Source: Hermatobates lingyangjiaoensis | Lineage: Eukaryota; Arthropoda; Insecta; Hemiptera; Hermatobatidae | Reading direction: 5' to 3' | NCBI GenBank assembly: GCA_026182355.1 | Contig: JAPFBL010000224.1 | Location: 488,501-552,500 of the forward strand | Length of the DNA: 64,000 nt | Shown here: positions 20,809-31,094 of the stretch, piece after piece | Layout: each line of letters opens with the position of its first letter | Position numbering within the stretch: the first letter of the stretch is position 1 | Notes under the pieces: model-generated | The model's database searches: none | The model's input: only the letters and a program-made list of their open reading frames with translations | Told to the model about the DNA's origin: nothing | Made by a program: the position numbers and the translations under genes

Positions 20809-21493
20809 TATATATTAGTGTATTTTGGCAGCAAGTCCTCTTTCAAGCATATATTATTGAATTTGATGGCAGATTCTGCGTTCACGACTTTCTTACTTAT
20901 AGCTTCTATTTTCCTTACAATTTTCTTTTGAGAAGGTGATAATTGCCAAAGGAAACTAGCAAACGACATTCAGAAGGCTGGAAATAACCACTTCACTGGG
21001 GATAACTATATTTAATTAAACACTACACTAGATTAAACTAAGATAACAAGCTTTCGGCCCCATGGGTCATCATCAGGTTCTTAAACTACTTATATTAACT
21101 AAATATACATATTACTGACTACTTTGGCGTTTAACTGACTAGGTAGTCAGTAATATGTATATTTAGTTAATATAAGTAGTTTAAGAACCTGATGATGACC
21201 CATGGGGCCAAAAGCTTGTTATCTTAGTTTAATCTAGTGTAGTGTTTAATTAAATATAGTTATCCCCAGTGAAGTGGTTATTTCCAGCCTTCTGAATGTC
21301 GTATGCTAGTTTGCTTTGGCAATTATCACCTTCTCAAAAGAAAATTGTAAGGAAAATAGAAGCTATAAGTAAGAAAGTCGTGAATGCAGAATCTGCCATC
21401 AAATTAAATATATATATATATATAAGTCTAGTCGAAGGTTTTGTCCGGTTAAGATTGTTATTCCTTTAAATAAGGAATAACATTATATAACAT

Positions 21494-21534
<41 letters not shown>

Positions 21535-24500
21535 GAAGCGATTATTGTTTTGTATTCATTTCAGGATGGTGAGTTCTGCTAATAAAACTCTTGGCGGAGT
21601 ATATCTCTTGGAAATGCTTTTCTCTTCAGTCCAATCCTGCTTATGTCTCTATATGGCAGTAAAGGTATGTATATGTATTGATTATAGTATACTCAATACT
21701 CATATTGAGTTTACTATACTATACATTATAAAGTATAGTAGACTAGTATAGTATATTATAGTATATATGTATACTATACTAGTAGAATATATATATATTA
21801 CATATATGAGTATAATATACTCATTCTTACTTTGCTTTCTGATGACATAAAGTGAAAGGTCTCAGAGCATTTATTTCTATTGTTTTCCTTTATCCTTGTG
21901 GTTTAAACTTCATAGAATACATACACCAGTTACGCTCAGTTAGTGAAGGCAGGTAGGGCTGTGCCTCACCTGACAATCTTGGAAAGAAAATAAAATGCAT
22001 AATAACTAAAATAGTTAAATGGTTATATTTATCCACTGTTAAGATATTTTTCAGTTCCCTTCATCAGTTCTAGATTGCTTTTATTCAAAATCGCTGGTTG
22101 TTACATTTACTGTTCTGATACTTAAAAGAAATGTGCTATGAGGCTATCACCTGCTGTGCCTCTTGATAGATTGCGCAGTGGCTGTTAACTGTGCTGGCAT
22201 GCTCTGCAGTGATACCGTATTTCTGTCTCTCTGTATATCACTATTAAAATGATATACATATCATTTACAGTATATTTTTTTGTTAGCAATGGTGTGTGTA
22301 TTAGTACTTTCTTGAGTCATTAAATAAGAAACGCAGTTTTCCTCTCTCACGATAGGGGTGCCTGCGACTACAGAATTTAAATTCCTGAAAATTTCCTGAT
22401 TCTGATGAAGTCGGTGCCTCACCTGCCATGAACTCCACCGTACGTCACTGACATATATAATAGTCTAGTATCAGTATAGCATACATAAATATATATATTT
22501 AGTATAAAAAGATTTCACATAAACACGTGAAATAACAATCAATTATCAAACCACAATAAGAAATGGGAAAACAAGACTAAGATCTTTCAACCGTAACAAG
22601 CGGTCTTCGTCAGAGTCAAAAACGTACAGTTGGGTTTTCAATGGTCTCATCAAACTTGATACTTTCGTTACGAGGGCAATAGCCTCTTCTAAGAGGGTTG
22701 ATAGCTAGCGGATATTTTTTTTACTCTTTCTTACTGTACTCCTTTGTTTCCCCAAACATCCCTTCCTGGACATTAGTCCTTTCCTGCGCTTTCACCCTAT
22801 TAAAATACCACTCTTCCCTCCCACTCTTCTCAACCCCTCACCAGATGTTTTCTGCATCTGGTGTTTCAGTTGTGTTTTTGACTCTGACGAAGACCGCTTG
22901 TTACTGTTGAAAGATCTTAGTCTTGTTTTCAGATTCCTTATTGTGGTTTGATCATTGATATATTTAGTATGTATGAGTATTATATAAAAAGATCCAATAT
23001 TTGTTCCTATACTTATATGTTATATATTCAAAATGTTTTTTAGTAACTTCTAAAGGAAATAATTTCTGTTTCAGTCTGGGATTTATGCAATAAAATATGT
23101 TTCCCATATCATTGTGATGTATATTTGGTCATTTATAGTTTGCTTGTGTGGATCACAGATAGAATCATTGGTAATTATTATTTAATTAATCATTATCCAT
23201 AACTTAACCAAAAAATCTATCTATATAAATAAAATAATGATTTTGTCTGTACATTGCTTAGAACTGACTCATTTCAAGTTGTCTTTACGTTTCATATATT
23301 GGAGAAACCGAATCCACCCTTAGAAAAATTTCTGTCGGTTTGTCCGCAAAATTTTGTCACAAGTCAACTCAGCCACCATAAGATATATGAAGCTGAAACT
23401 TTTAAAGTAGATTTGTGTATGTCTAACTTAAAATATAGGCTCTGAATTGATTGGAAATTCAACGTAGAAGTGAAGTTATGGATGTTTAAAGCAAAAACGT
23501 TTGTCACAAGTAAACTTAGCCACCATGAGATATAGTGAACCGAAACTTTGACACTAGATTTGTGTATGCCTAACTTAAAATATAGGTTCTGAATTGATTG
23601 GAAATTCAACGTAGAAGTGAAGTTATGGAAGTTTAAAGCAAAAACGTTTGTCACAAGTAAACTCAGCCACCATAAGACATGGCGAGCTGAAACTTTGACA
23701 CTAGATTTGTGTAGGTCTAACTTAAAATATAGGTTCTGAATTGATTGGAAATTCAACGTAGAAGTGAAGTTATGGATGTTTAAAGCAAAAACGTTTGTCA
23801 CAAGTAAACTCAGCCACCATAAGACATGGCGAGCTGAAACTCTGACACTAGATTTGTGTATGCCTAACTTAAAATATAGGTTCTGAATTGATTGGAAATT
23901 CAACGTAGAAGTGAAGTTATGGATGTTTAAAGCAAAAACGTTTGTCACAAGTAAACTCAGCCACCATACGACATGGCGAGCTGAAACTTTGACACTAGAT
24001 TTGTATATGTCTAACTTAAAATATAGGTTCTGAATTGATTGGATATTCAACGTAGAAGTGAAGTTATGGATGTTTAAAGCAAAAACGTTTGTCACAAGTA
24101 AACTCAGCCACCATAAGACATAGCGAGCTGAAACTTTGACACTAGATTTGTATATGTCTAACTTAAAATATAGGTTCCGAATTGATTGGAAATTCAACGT
24201 AGAAGTGAAGTTATGGATGTTTAAAGCAAAAACGTTTGTCACAAGTAAACTTAGCCATCATGAGATAAAGTGAACTGAAACTTTGACACTAGATTTGTGT
24301 ATGCCTAACTTAAAATATAGGCTCTAAATAAATTGATAATTCAGTACAGAAGCGAAGTTATGGGGCTTTAAGCTGTATTTTCCTAACTTCACAGACAAGT
24401 TTGTTTTGAAAATACACAGGTATGGCAAGCAGGTATTGTTAGTTGATTTTAATTTCATTTGAGCATATGAAGATATTTCATATTGGACATGATTGAAAAG

Positions 24501-27302
24501 GTATTTCCCTGATTTCAGGATCTGCTATCTGTTAAGAATAAATAGTTTTGTGAACGAGCAATTCTCAGCCCTTACGGTTGGAGACAGGTAAAAATTAGAA
24601 TACCTGTTAATTCCAGTTTATGACGAAATTAATCAAATAAATATTAAAGAAAACAGTGAGTAATATATTACTTTACAAATAATGGCATTAAAAAGAAAGA
24701 AGAATGAAAAATAAATTCTCTCAAAATAAGTCAAGTAAAATTAATGACTCCATATATAAAATCTATTTATATTACAGAATAAACCTGACGAGTTTTTCTA
24801 CGAAAGATCTTAGTCCAATTTTTTAAAATTTTATTGTTGTGTAGACGAAGTTTTTTTATTTCACGTATTTCCTGTTAATTCTTGTAATACATACATATAT
24901 AAAACAAATTGTATTTATCAGGATTCGGTCAGTTTTCCAGGTTCAAATCAAACTTTCAAAGCCACTGTTTTGATTTCAAATTCGTGTTTGGAACTTTCGC
25001 ATTAAACAGATGTATGAAATTCTGAAAGTATATATAATAAACTATTGCATTAGATTTTTAAAAATAATAATTTAGGAATATAAACTTGAATGCAAATGTC
25101 AGATTAAATACGAATGTTGTAAGGTAATATTATAAAGACACATTCCTTTCATTAATGCTATTTTCTATTGTGTAAAATCAAAGAGATATTTCAATTTACA
25201 AGTTTTGTTATTTTTAAATATGCTTGATTGTGTATATACCTTGAATTGATTTATACATGTAATGAAATAAATGAAATTTTTTGCTTTTAAATGATATTTT
25301 TTTGTTTTATTAAATATAATTATTGTGTATATATCTTGATTCATGTTAAGAATCTATATTAAATGCTTGAAGCACATAAGAATCTTTGTTTTCATGACTT
25401 AATAGCAAGAAATAGCAATAACAGTTATTCCTGTCTATCACATTCAGTGAATTCACATTATTAAAATGTTGCTATAATTTCTTAACACTGAAAGACACAA
25501 GGGGTCACGGGTTGTCTAGTAAATAAGTAACTGTGTTCTAGAAAATATTTCCAAAGACTTATTTAAGTTATTTAATATTCACGTGCAACTATTTTACAGT
25601 AATTTACTTTGTAATATTTTTACATTAAAAACAAACTGAAACTCGAATAAAAACAATACAGCAAAACTATTTCTCAATATTTCAAGCACCTTAAAGTAAA
25701 TATTTCTTATTAAAAAAAATGTAAAATTATCAAAAACATAGATTATTGTGTTATCAATATTCATGGATATCTACCCTGCGTTGCCTGGGAAACAATTTAA
25801 TTCCAACTCAAATAATAAATTACATATAACGAAAACAATTTAAGTATTCTATTGTTTCTTTACACTTAAGTTTTTTTTTTAGATAAAGGAAATTAATAGA
25901 GAATGTAAATTAAGCGGAAGGTATATACATATTCAGATTAAACAAATAATATTTTTCAATGAACAATACAACAAGAAACGTTGGAAGAGTCATGCTCTAA
26001 TTATCTGTTAAATATGATGGTAGGTATTTTAAACCCAGAAGTCATATCAATTAGAAGCCAGTTAGTTGATGAGGCTAAACCATATCACTATGGATTTCAT
26101 TCAATCATTTCAATTTGAATACTTCACATAGTTTTGAATGTTTAATTAAAATTATATCAATAAACAAAATTGTCTTGTGAAAGTTTAAATAATTTGATGA
26201 AATATTATTTCTTTATGAAGAAGCATTGTGTTGAAAAGTGGCAGTTGAGTACTAAATGTTAATTTGTACCTACATTTTTCATTATATTAAGTTATGTTAA
26301 GTTTGTGATATTAAGGATTGTGTTAACTAACTATTGCTAATAACTAAAGATTTGTTAAAGTTAGTAACAAACCCTTATAAAATTACAACAATTGTCTTCA
26401 ATATCAATCTGAAAACAATAATAACATTTCTGATACCTGGATGTTTCTAATTGAAGAAAGGATGCGGAAATATTAGAAGTTAGTCATAATTAATAACCTA
26501 ACTGTGGCCTCCAGTACCAATTAAAGTCAAAATGTAAACAAACAGGTTATAAAGCAAACCTGATCTATTATAAAAAGTTTTATAAATAAGAGGTTCGTAG
26601 ACCCCTCTAAATGAACTCTAATCAAAATAATAATAGCACTGTTGGCTTCTTCGGAAAAAGTTACATAAGATTGAATCAAAAAGTTTTTTGTAAGTTCCTA
26701 GTATAAATTTTCTATAGGAAAATATGCACACACACACACACACACATACTATACAGACAGTCATTTATATATATATATATTATATATATAATATATAAAT
26801 AAACTGTTATTTATATTATTTCTTTTTATAAATTTGTTTCCTTTTCTTTAACACTTTTTATAGTTTTTCCTCTATAACCTTCCAAATATTTTTCACGAAA
26901 TTTATTTCATTTATCCATGTTATAAATTACATCAAAGTCTCTAAAGTAGCTTTGATTACTTTCAGAATGATGAGTTAAACACTGGCCCTAGTGGATTCGA
27001 ATGGTACAATATGCCTGTCATGGAGCAGAAATTACTTTTCACGTTTTTAACCGTTGCAAGTAAACCATTGAAATTCTCTTATCGTAGAGTATATAACTTT
27101 GGACTTGATCAATTCCTTTTGGTATGTAGCAATTATTCATTTATGCATTTATATAAACAAATTTACATAAAATGTTTCTATAAAAATATAAATGTTTGTG
27201 TTTGCTCAAATTCACACTGATTAAATTATTAATTATTGAAATTTTCAGGTGCTACAGGGGTCTTATTCTTACCTGACTTTCCTAGAAGCAATCGAAGACT
27301 AA
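17511..27302 (+). CDS. Insect odorant receptor (7tm_6 family), complete gene
   Basis: This is a ligand-tuned odorant receptor subunit, which in insects works with the co-receptor Orco as a cation channel in sensory-neuron membranes. Five exons joined by GT-AG sites (17511-18244, 21565-21664, 23075-23170, 26966-27121, 27249-27302) give 379 residues, a normal length. Hydrophobic segments lie at about 38-56, 60-79, 123-142 and 171-193, with three more in exons 2-4. Family signatures are PISTPFDSYNF before TM4, RHIKIIR in the third intracellular region, FEWYNMP, KPLKFS and the C-terminal SYSYLTFL. Exons 2, 3 and 4 end in phase 0, the ancestral chemoreceptor pattern near the C-terminus. Introns 1-3 (3.3, 1.4 and 3.8 kb) are packed with foldback, Penelope-like and tandem repeats. 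No neighbouring receptor paralogue is visible. The ligand is unknown. Confidence 0.93.
18286..18443. repeat. Foldback element, family F, in receptor intron 1
   Basis: Inverted arms (AATGATCAAACCACAATATG at the left; the complement at the right end) surround a centre with two facing copies of the CTGACGA-hairpin motif. This is a compact copy of the foldback family also at 22505-22965, 38400-38600, 49350-49485, 60400-60545 and 62235-62360. Confidence 0.8.
18545..18780 (-). repeat. Family G repeat copy with hammerhead-like motif
   Basis: On the minus strand, 18660-18692 reads TCTC, CTGAAGA, C, GGTT..AAC, then a changed GAA block. It lies between a TA-rich head and a conserved AGAGACGGTTGGAGACCAAC block. 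Copies recur at 19900-20100, 20295-20440, 20455-20760 and 57650-57940. Confidence 0.65.
18781..19555. other. AT-rich intron DNA, nothing recognised
   Basis: Very A-rich with no gene or RNA. A small GC-richer patch at 19030-19110 (GTGCACTGCGCGCACTGAGC) is palindromic in part but matches nothing I know. Confidence 0.4.
19570..19602 (+). ncRNA. Hammerhead-like core, solo copy J
   Basis: CTGAAGA, one U, the perfect hairpin GTCTA-CAAATA-TAGAC, then GAAAGG. The core words and the 5-bp stem II are intact, but the block after GAA is not palindromic and I find no convincing stem I, so this is probably a relic. Confidence 0.35.
19752..20130. mobile_element. Penelope-like 5' fragment plus family G repeat
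   Basis: On the minus strand, about 19760-19870 encodes LHRFNKETRKDFWKLDIFCK, which aligns with the Penelope-like head at 60565-60843 (LYSFNEETRKEFRKLEKLCK). It is preceded by GAAACATATCG where the better copy has GAAACATGTCG, so the presumed start codon is lost. 19890-20100 holds two facing family G arms. Confidence 0.6.
20295..20760. repeat. Three family G copies, two in foldback
   Basis: 20295-20440 and 20440-20570 are direct copies, each starting with GCTCTGAGATCTTTTAGAC. The second faces an inverted copy at 20600-20750, so 20455-20750 could fold into a hairpin. Each copy carries the CTGAAGA core; the copy at 20640 has GAAGTCGG instead. Confidence 0.75.
20367..20399 (-). ncRNA. Hammerhead-like motif, family G
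   Basis: Read on the minus strand: TCTC | CTGAAGA | C | GGTTCAACC | GAA | AATT | A | GAGA. CTGAAGA fits the hammerhead CUGANGA box and GAA fits the second box. AATT is a self-complementary candidate stem III, A is an allowed cleavage base, and GAGA pairs with TCTC as stem I. Departures from consensus are the extra C before stem II and the very short helices. Activity is untested. Confidence 0.5.
20770..21410. mobile_element. Long inverted repeat of two Penelope-like 5' ends
   Basis: Arms of about 265 bp (20860-21125 and 21138-21405) are nearly perfect inverted copies with a short centre. Each arm contains, in order, a hammerhead-like motif, a leader of about 70 bp, and an N-terminal coding tag. 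On + the tag reads MSYASLLWQLSPSQKKIVRK from about 21296; on - it is MSFASFLWQLSPSQKKIVRK. The left copy continues as NICLKEDLLPKYTN before a TA microsatellite. The tag matches the heads of other Penelope-like fragments here (51240, 60843). It is a head-to-head pair of truncated copies. Confidence 0.75.
21039..21083 (-). ncRNA. Hammerhead-like motif, family E (left arm)
   Basis: On the minus strand: TAAG AAC | CTGATGA | T | GACCC ATG GGGCC | GAA | AGCT | T | GTT AT CTTA. The CUGAUGA and GAA boxes are exact. AAC pairs with GTT and TAAG with CTTA (stem I with a 2-base bulge), AGCT is a palindromic stem III, and the base after it is T. Stem II has one A-C mismatch and there is one extra T before it. 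The right-arm copy (21182-21226, +) has lost the G of GAA. Confidence 0.5.
21484..21530. repeat. (TA)n microsatellite
   Basis: An uninterrupted TA run just upstream of receptor exon 2. A second AT-palindromic stretch (TAGTATAGTATA words) follows the exon at 21690-21815. Confidence 0.8.
21565..21664 (+). CDS. Odorant receptor exon 2 (residues 245-278)
   Basis: Acceptor TTTCAG|G, donor AAG|GTATGT, phase 0. Encodes MVSSANKTLGGVYLLEMLFS and a hydrophobic stretch ending LCLYMAVK, the position of TM5. Joined to exon 1 it completes an Arg codon. Confidence 0.9.
21665..22504. other. Receptor intron 2, left part
   Basis: AT-palindromic words up to 21815, then plain DNA. 22340-22450 is slightly GC-richer and repeats TGCCTCACCTG with 21960-21980, so an old repeat may span 21940-22450. 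I cannot name it. Confidence 0.35.
22505..22965. repeat. Family F foldback with 250-bp spacer
   Basis: The left arm (22508-22620) and right arm (22868-22960) are inverted copies. Each carries the hammerhead-like motif pointing outward. The spacer is pyrimidine-rich on + (22700-22850, TTTCCCCAAACATCCC, CTCTTCTCAACCCC) and has no open frame I recognise. Confidence 0.75.
22575..22617 (-). ncRNA. Hammerhead-like motif, family F, best copy
   Basis: On the minus strand: GACT | CTGACGA | A | GACCG CTTGTTA CGGTT | GAA | AGATCT | T | AGTC. Stem I is GACT with AGTC, stem II is 5 bp with one G-U, and stem III would be the palindrome AGATCT. The base at the cleavage position is U. One extra A lies between CUGACGA and stem II. 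The facing copy at 22880-22922 has a change in stem II. Confidence 0.55.
23075..23170 (+). CDS. Odorant receptor exon 3 (residues 279-310)
   Basis: Acceptor TTTCAG, donor TTG|GTAATT, phase 0 on both sides. Encodes SGIYAIKYVSHIIVMYIWSF and VCLCGSQIESL, a membrane segment (TM6) followed by the short loop usual in the family. Confidence 0.92.
23245..24370. repeat. 147-bp tandem repeat in receptor intron 3
   Basis: About seven head-to-tail copies of a unit of close to 147 bp. GTCACAAG recurs near 23356, 23503, 23651, 23797, 23944, 24091 and 24238. As 147 is divisible by three, a 292-codon frame stays open on the minus strand (23364-24242) with a 49-residue repeat including LLVTNVFALNIHNFTSTLN. 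It has no start context or domain, so I treat it as a by-product. The first unit is preceded by a distinct TCTATATAAATAAAATAATG leader that may be the end of a parent element. Confidence 0.92.
24371..25765. other. AT-rich intron DNA with one foldback scrap
   Basis: 24925-25000 contains GGATTCGGTCAGTTTTCCAG and then CAAATCAAACTTTC, an outer part of the family K foldback seen whole at 44776-44912 and 58935-59312. Nothing else is recognisable. Confidence 0.45.
25766..26600. repeat. Dispersed repeat, copy 1 of 2
   Basis: It begins with CTACCCTGCGTTGCCTGGGA and includes ATAACGAAAACAATTTAA, GAGGCTAAACCATATCAC and CCAATTAAAGTCAAAATG. The same blocks in the same order recur at 30035-30690. The CCCGG/GTTGCC opening resembles repeats associated with non-LTR element ends in many invertebrates, but I cannot assign a family. 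Confidence 0.6.
26725..26810. repeat. (CA)n and (TA)n microsatellites
   Basis: A short CA run at 26728-26745 and a broken TA run at 26768-26800 lie 160 bp before receptor exon 4. Confidence 0.7.
26966..27121 (+). CDS. Odorant receptor exon 4 (residues 311-362)
   Basis: Acceptor TTTCAG, donor TTG|GTATGT, phase 0. Encodes FEWYNMPVMEQKLLFTFLTV and SKPLKFSYRRVYNFGLDQF, the C-terminal core of 7tm_6 receptors (W-Y, K-L-L, K-P-L). Confidence 0.95.
27249..27302 (+). CDS. Odorant receptor exon 5 (residues 363-379, stop)
   Basis: Acceptor ATTTTCAG after a 127-bp intron. Encodes VLQGSYSYLTFLEAIED then TAA. The S-Y-S-Y-L-T-F-L block is the family's closing signature. Confidence 0.95.
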   Translation: MLQGSYSYLTFLEAIED

Positions 27303-27447
27303 ATATAATAATTTGTTTTCTCACAATTTAATTTTAAAACACTGGAAAAATTACTTTCAAATACACGAATTTATATCTGGTTTGGTTTTTTTTTATGAGT
27401 ATAAACTTTAAAATCATGCATTTCGTCATTAACACAGAGGTTAGTAT

Positions 27448-27656
27448 TATTAATATTAAACATATAATATACCGTCTTACCTCGTACACTGCTGCTGTAG
27501 CTCTGGGACTGGTTTCAGGTGTCACCCATCTTCAACAAGAACTGATCAACAAGAAACAGATCAGTTCTTGTTGAAGATGGGTGACACCCGAAACCGGTCT
27601 GAGAGCTACAGCAGCAGTGTACGACGTAAGACGGTATATTATATGTTTAATATTAA
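27448..27656. repeat. Near-perfect foldback element, family B
   Basis: Arms of about 98 bp face each other across an 11-bp loop. At 27571-27595 on + the right arm has TTGAAGA, T, the perfect stem GGGT-GAC-ACCC, GAA, then the palindrome ACCGGT and C. The first base of the box is T rather than C and I see no stem I. GAAACCGGTC recurs in the foldback at 63736-63992. Confidence 0.85.
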
Positions 27657-27659
27657 TAA

Positions 27660-30034
27660 TAAACTTTAAAGCTTAAGTATTTGTACATATCAATATAATT
27701 TTAACATTTAAGTAATAATGAAAGAGCTTATCTCATAAACTCCTCTGGAAGAGTGACAGAATGAAACCGATTAAGGAAGATAGACAATTTTAAATTAATT
27801 TATGAGTTAGAAGTGGTAACTTCTACACAAAAACTTTATAAAAAAAATGTTAATTTATTTATAAATTAACTAATTTATAAATAAAAACTAAGTAAAAATG
27901 TTACTAACAACCTCTGAGAGATTATTACAATCTAAATAATATGTTCAATTGACAGTTTTAATAATTTTTTTATAAATAATAATGTAGACTAATGAATAAT
28001 AAGAAGAAATGCAGAATAAAATTCATGAGCGTTTTATTTGTTATTTTTATTGAGGTTGGGATTCACTATTTTGCATTAAAGCGAGAATATATTAGCTAGA
28101 AAGTCAATCATATATTTTTCATCTACGCTTTTACAATGACTTTATAAAAATTTTTTGTTAAAGTTTACTTTTCATATTTTAACTACTTTTAAATTATTTT
28201 TTTAAGAAGACATAAATTAGAAGAGTCATGGAGGTTGACTAACAAGATTTTTATTTGAAATTACTAAAATTGAAAAAAAAAATAATTTATCAATTTCTTT
28301 TGATTCTATAGAATTTCCATAAAAATGTATAGCAATATTGCAAGTTTCTACAATTTATCAAACCGGCATATAAAATAAATATAATGTTTAGAATAGAATA
28401 AATCAAATAAAATTGATGAAATAAATTCTAATGTAGTTCAATCACTTATTATGTGGTATTTAGTGGTAAAGTTAGCACGATAATTCTTCTATTTGCTTCA
28501 ATAAAGAAATCCCCAAGGGTACAACTTTTCTTAATTTATTTATTTTTAAAAAAAAAGTTCTATTTTCTCCATATTCCTCTTATTTGTTTATATTTCGTTA
28601 TAGTTCTCTATGTTATATTTTCAATATGTTTCCTACACTTAGTCCTAGAGCAAATGTAAAGGTTCAGCCTAACTTTTAGGAAAAAAAAAATAATAATGAA
28701 ATATATCTGCCTTCTAATATGAAACAGTTGTACACCCCATACCCTACCCACGTCCATCCTATTCCCAGTCAGTTGTACCAGAGATACTTACCCTTAGTTA
28801 ATGCCTGAGGAAGAACACTACGTGTTCGAAACGCGTTGTTTATACCATTAAAATTTTTATATGTGAAGATCATTTCATTAACGTTTTACCCTACAATAAT
28901 AAAATAAATATTATAAATTAGATTGTATATTATAATCTGATATATTTATCTAATCTAATTTAATATATTACCTACATATTTATAAATTAGATTATGAAAT
29001 CTGAATAGAAGGATTAATATATCTATACAGGTTTTTTTTTAAGTTCAAACCGTTTTTTGTTCCTCAAAACTATTATTTAGTCGCATAATATTGAAATATT
29101 CTATATCTTTATTGCGATACCACAGTAATTTTTATTATCAGCAACCTTTCCTGCTTACTAAAAGGCCAACGTTTCCTTTTCGGGTACAAATTCTCAACGT
29201 GTAAACATATTGTTCCGATCATAAAAGTGTTCATATCTACTCGTAGTTCTATTATATCATAATAATTTTTTTTTTCAGTTTTTAAAAAGTGTTTCAGTAT
29301 TAGCATTTTTCTTTATTTCAAACATTTTAAAATTGAGCCCAAAAAAGAAATTATTTTTCCTCATCTATCTAAGTATTGCAGTGTAGAAGGTTTTTTTTAT
29401 ACTTTTCATCAATGAAGTAAAATAATGAAATAAAATCCTTCTGTTTATCTGCACGACTCTTCAGGTCTTAATTATACTGCTTTCTTCCCATTTTTTTTTA
29501 CCGTACTAATAACATGAAGATGGCATGGTGTCGAAATTATATAGAAACGTGAGTGTTTGCATTATTTTCTTAATATTTTAATATATTATTATGATTAAAC
29601 TTTTATATGTCTTAATATTTGAAAAATATCCCTGCTATCTGATAAAATATACTTAAAACAAATTTGGATCGAGGTAATTTTTAAAGTTCAAATTAGACGT
29701 TTCAGTTTTCTTTGTAACCTTATTTTCATAAGCAAAGTAGGAGTTTTTAATGAACAAAATAAAATGAATAGACTATATATTTTACTTAGGTTATCAGTAC
29801 CTGCATTTTTTGTCTTCTGAATGTGATTCATTTCTTTTATAAGCCTCTAAACTTAATTCAATTAAACTTAATATAATTCAATAAACATTGAATTATAGTA
29901 ATTATATACACTGAGATAGCTTTTACTCTTTTTATTCTCTTTTCATTTATTTTTATACATCTAAGATTTTCTTTTCCCTTTATTTATATTTCTTTTTCTT
30001 TACTTATCTTTGAAGTTATTATTTTGAACTAGCT
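27660..30034. other. Intergenic AT-rich DNA, one hammerhead-like core
   Basis: Between the receptor and the next repeat I see no gene. At 28804-28840 (+) lies CTGAGGA, A, the perfect 6-bp hairpin GAACAC-TAC-GTGTTC, GAA, palindrome ACGCGT, T: the same core family as in the foldback at 1938-2147, here without arms. The rest is low-complexity AT sequence. Confidence 0.5.
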
Positions 30035-30900
30035 GATCTACCCGGCTTTACCCGGGAAACAATTTAATTTCAACTCTAATAATAAATTACATATAACGAA
30101 AACAATTTAAATTTTCTATAGTTCCGTTACACTTAACTTTTTTGAAATAAACGAAATTAATACAGAATTAAAATTATAGATTACGCAAAAAATATATAAT
30201 CTAACAGTGATTATAAATTTCACACATTATCTAATAATATTGGAAGTTGATAGATTAGATTAAACAAATAATAAAAAGAATATCTTTTGCCGAACAATAC
30301 ATCAAGAAATTTGAAAGAAGTCTAAGCTCATTAAATGTGATATGTCTTATCTGTTAAATATGATACGAATTTTAAACCCCTAAATCGTTTAAATTAGGAA
30401 CCAGTTGGTTGAAGAGGCTAAACCATATCACATTACATTTCATTCAATGATTTCAATTTGAAGACTTCACACAGTTTTAAATGTCCAATTAAAATTATAT
30501 CAGTAAACCAAATTGTCTCTTAAAAGTTTGAATAACAATATTTTGATGAAATATTATTTGTTTATGAAGAAGCATTGTATTGAAAAAATAATTGAACAAA
30601 GCATGTGGAAATATTATCACAAAGAAAAACCTACCTGCGGTTGCCATTACCAATTAAAGTCAAAATGTAAACAAACAGGTTATACAGCAAACCTTATCTA
30701 TTATAGGGCCCTAGGGGACCTGGGTTAGGCTGCCTCCCAGAGTTTAATAGCCTAAAACCACCCCAAGACCTATAGAAAGTGCCTTGCAAAAGAATTTTTG
30801 AAAAAGGTCCATTGTAGGCCGAATGCATAAGGTACAAACATACATACATACATACAGAGCCACGAAGAGAATTTATATATAGATATGCAAGTGGATTAGA
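30035..30900. repeat. Dispersed repeat, copy 2, with different 3' end
   Basis: 30035-30690 repeats the blocks of 25766-26600 in the same order, opening with CTACCCGGCTTTACCCGGGA. From 30690 a separate end follows (GGGCCCTAGGGGACCTGG, then CATACATACATACATACAGAG and TTATATATAGAT), which looks like the 3' end of a non-LTR element terminating in short tandem words. Confidence 0.55.
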
Positions 30901-31094
30901 CAATTATTCTAATTGTTCTTCAATCATTGGAAAGTTGTAAAGAAGGTGTAGATTAACACAAATCATAAAAAAAAAATAGTTAAATTAAATTAACTGGTAA
31001 CGCAAAAAAAAATTGAAAACAAAGGTTTTTTGTAATCTCAAAGGTAACACTAAAATTTCAAGACCTGTTTTGGTATTATTTAGCGCTCCCAGCT

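Noticed and set aside
23364..24242. 292-residue minus-strand protein
   Set aside because: It is the in-frame translation of the 147-bp tandem repeat and has no recognisable domain.
17511..27302. Gustatory rather than odorant receptor
   Set aside because: The C-terminus has SYSYLTFL and WY...KPLKF of odorant receptors and lacks the TYxxxxxQF end of gustatory receptors.
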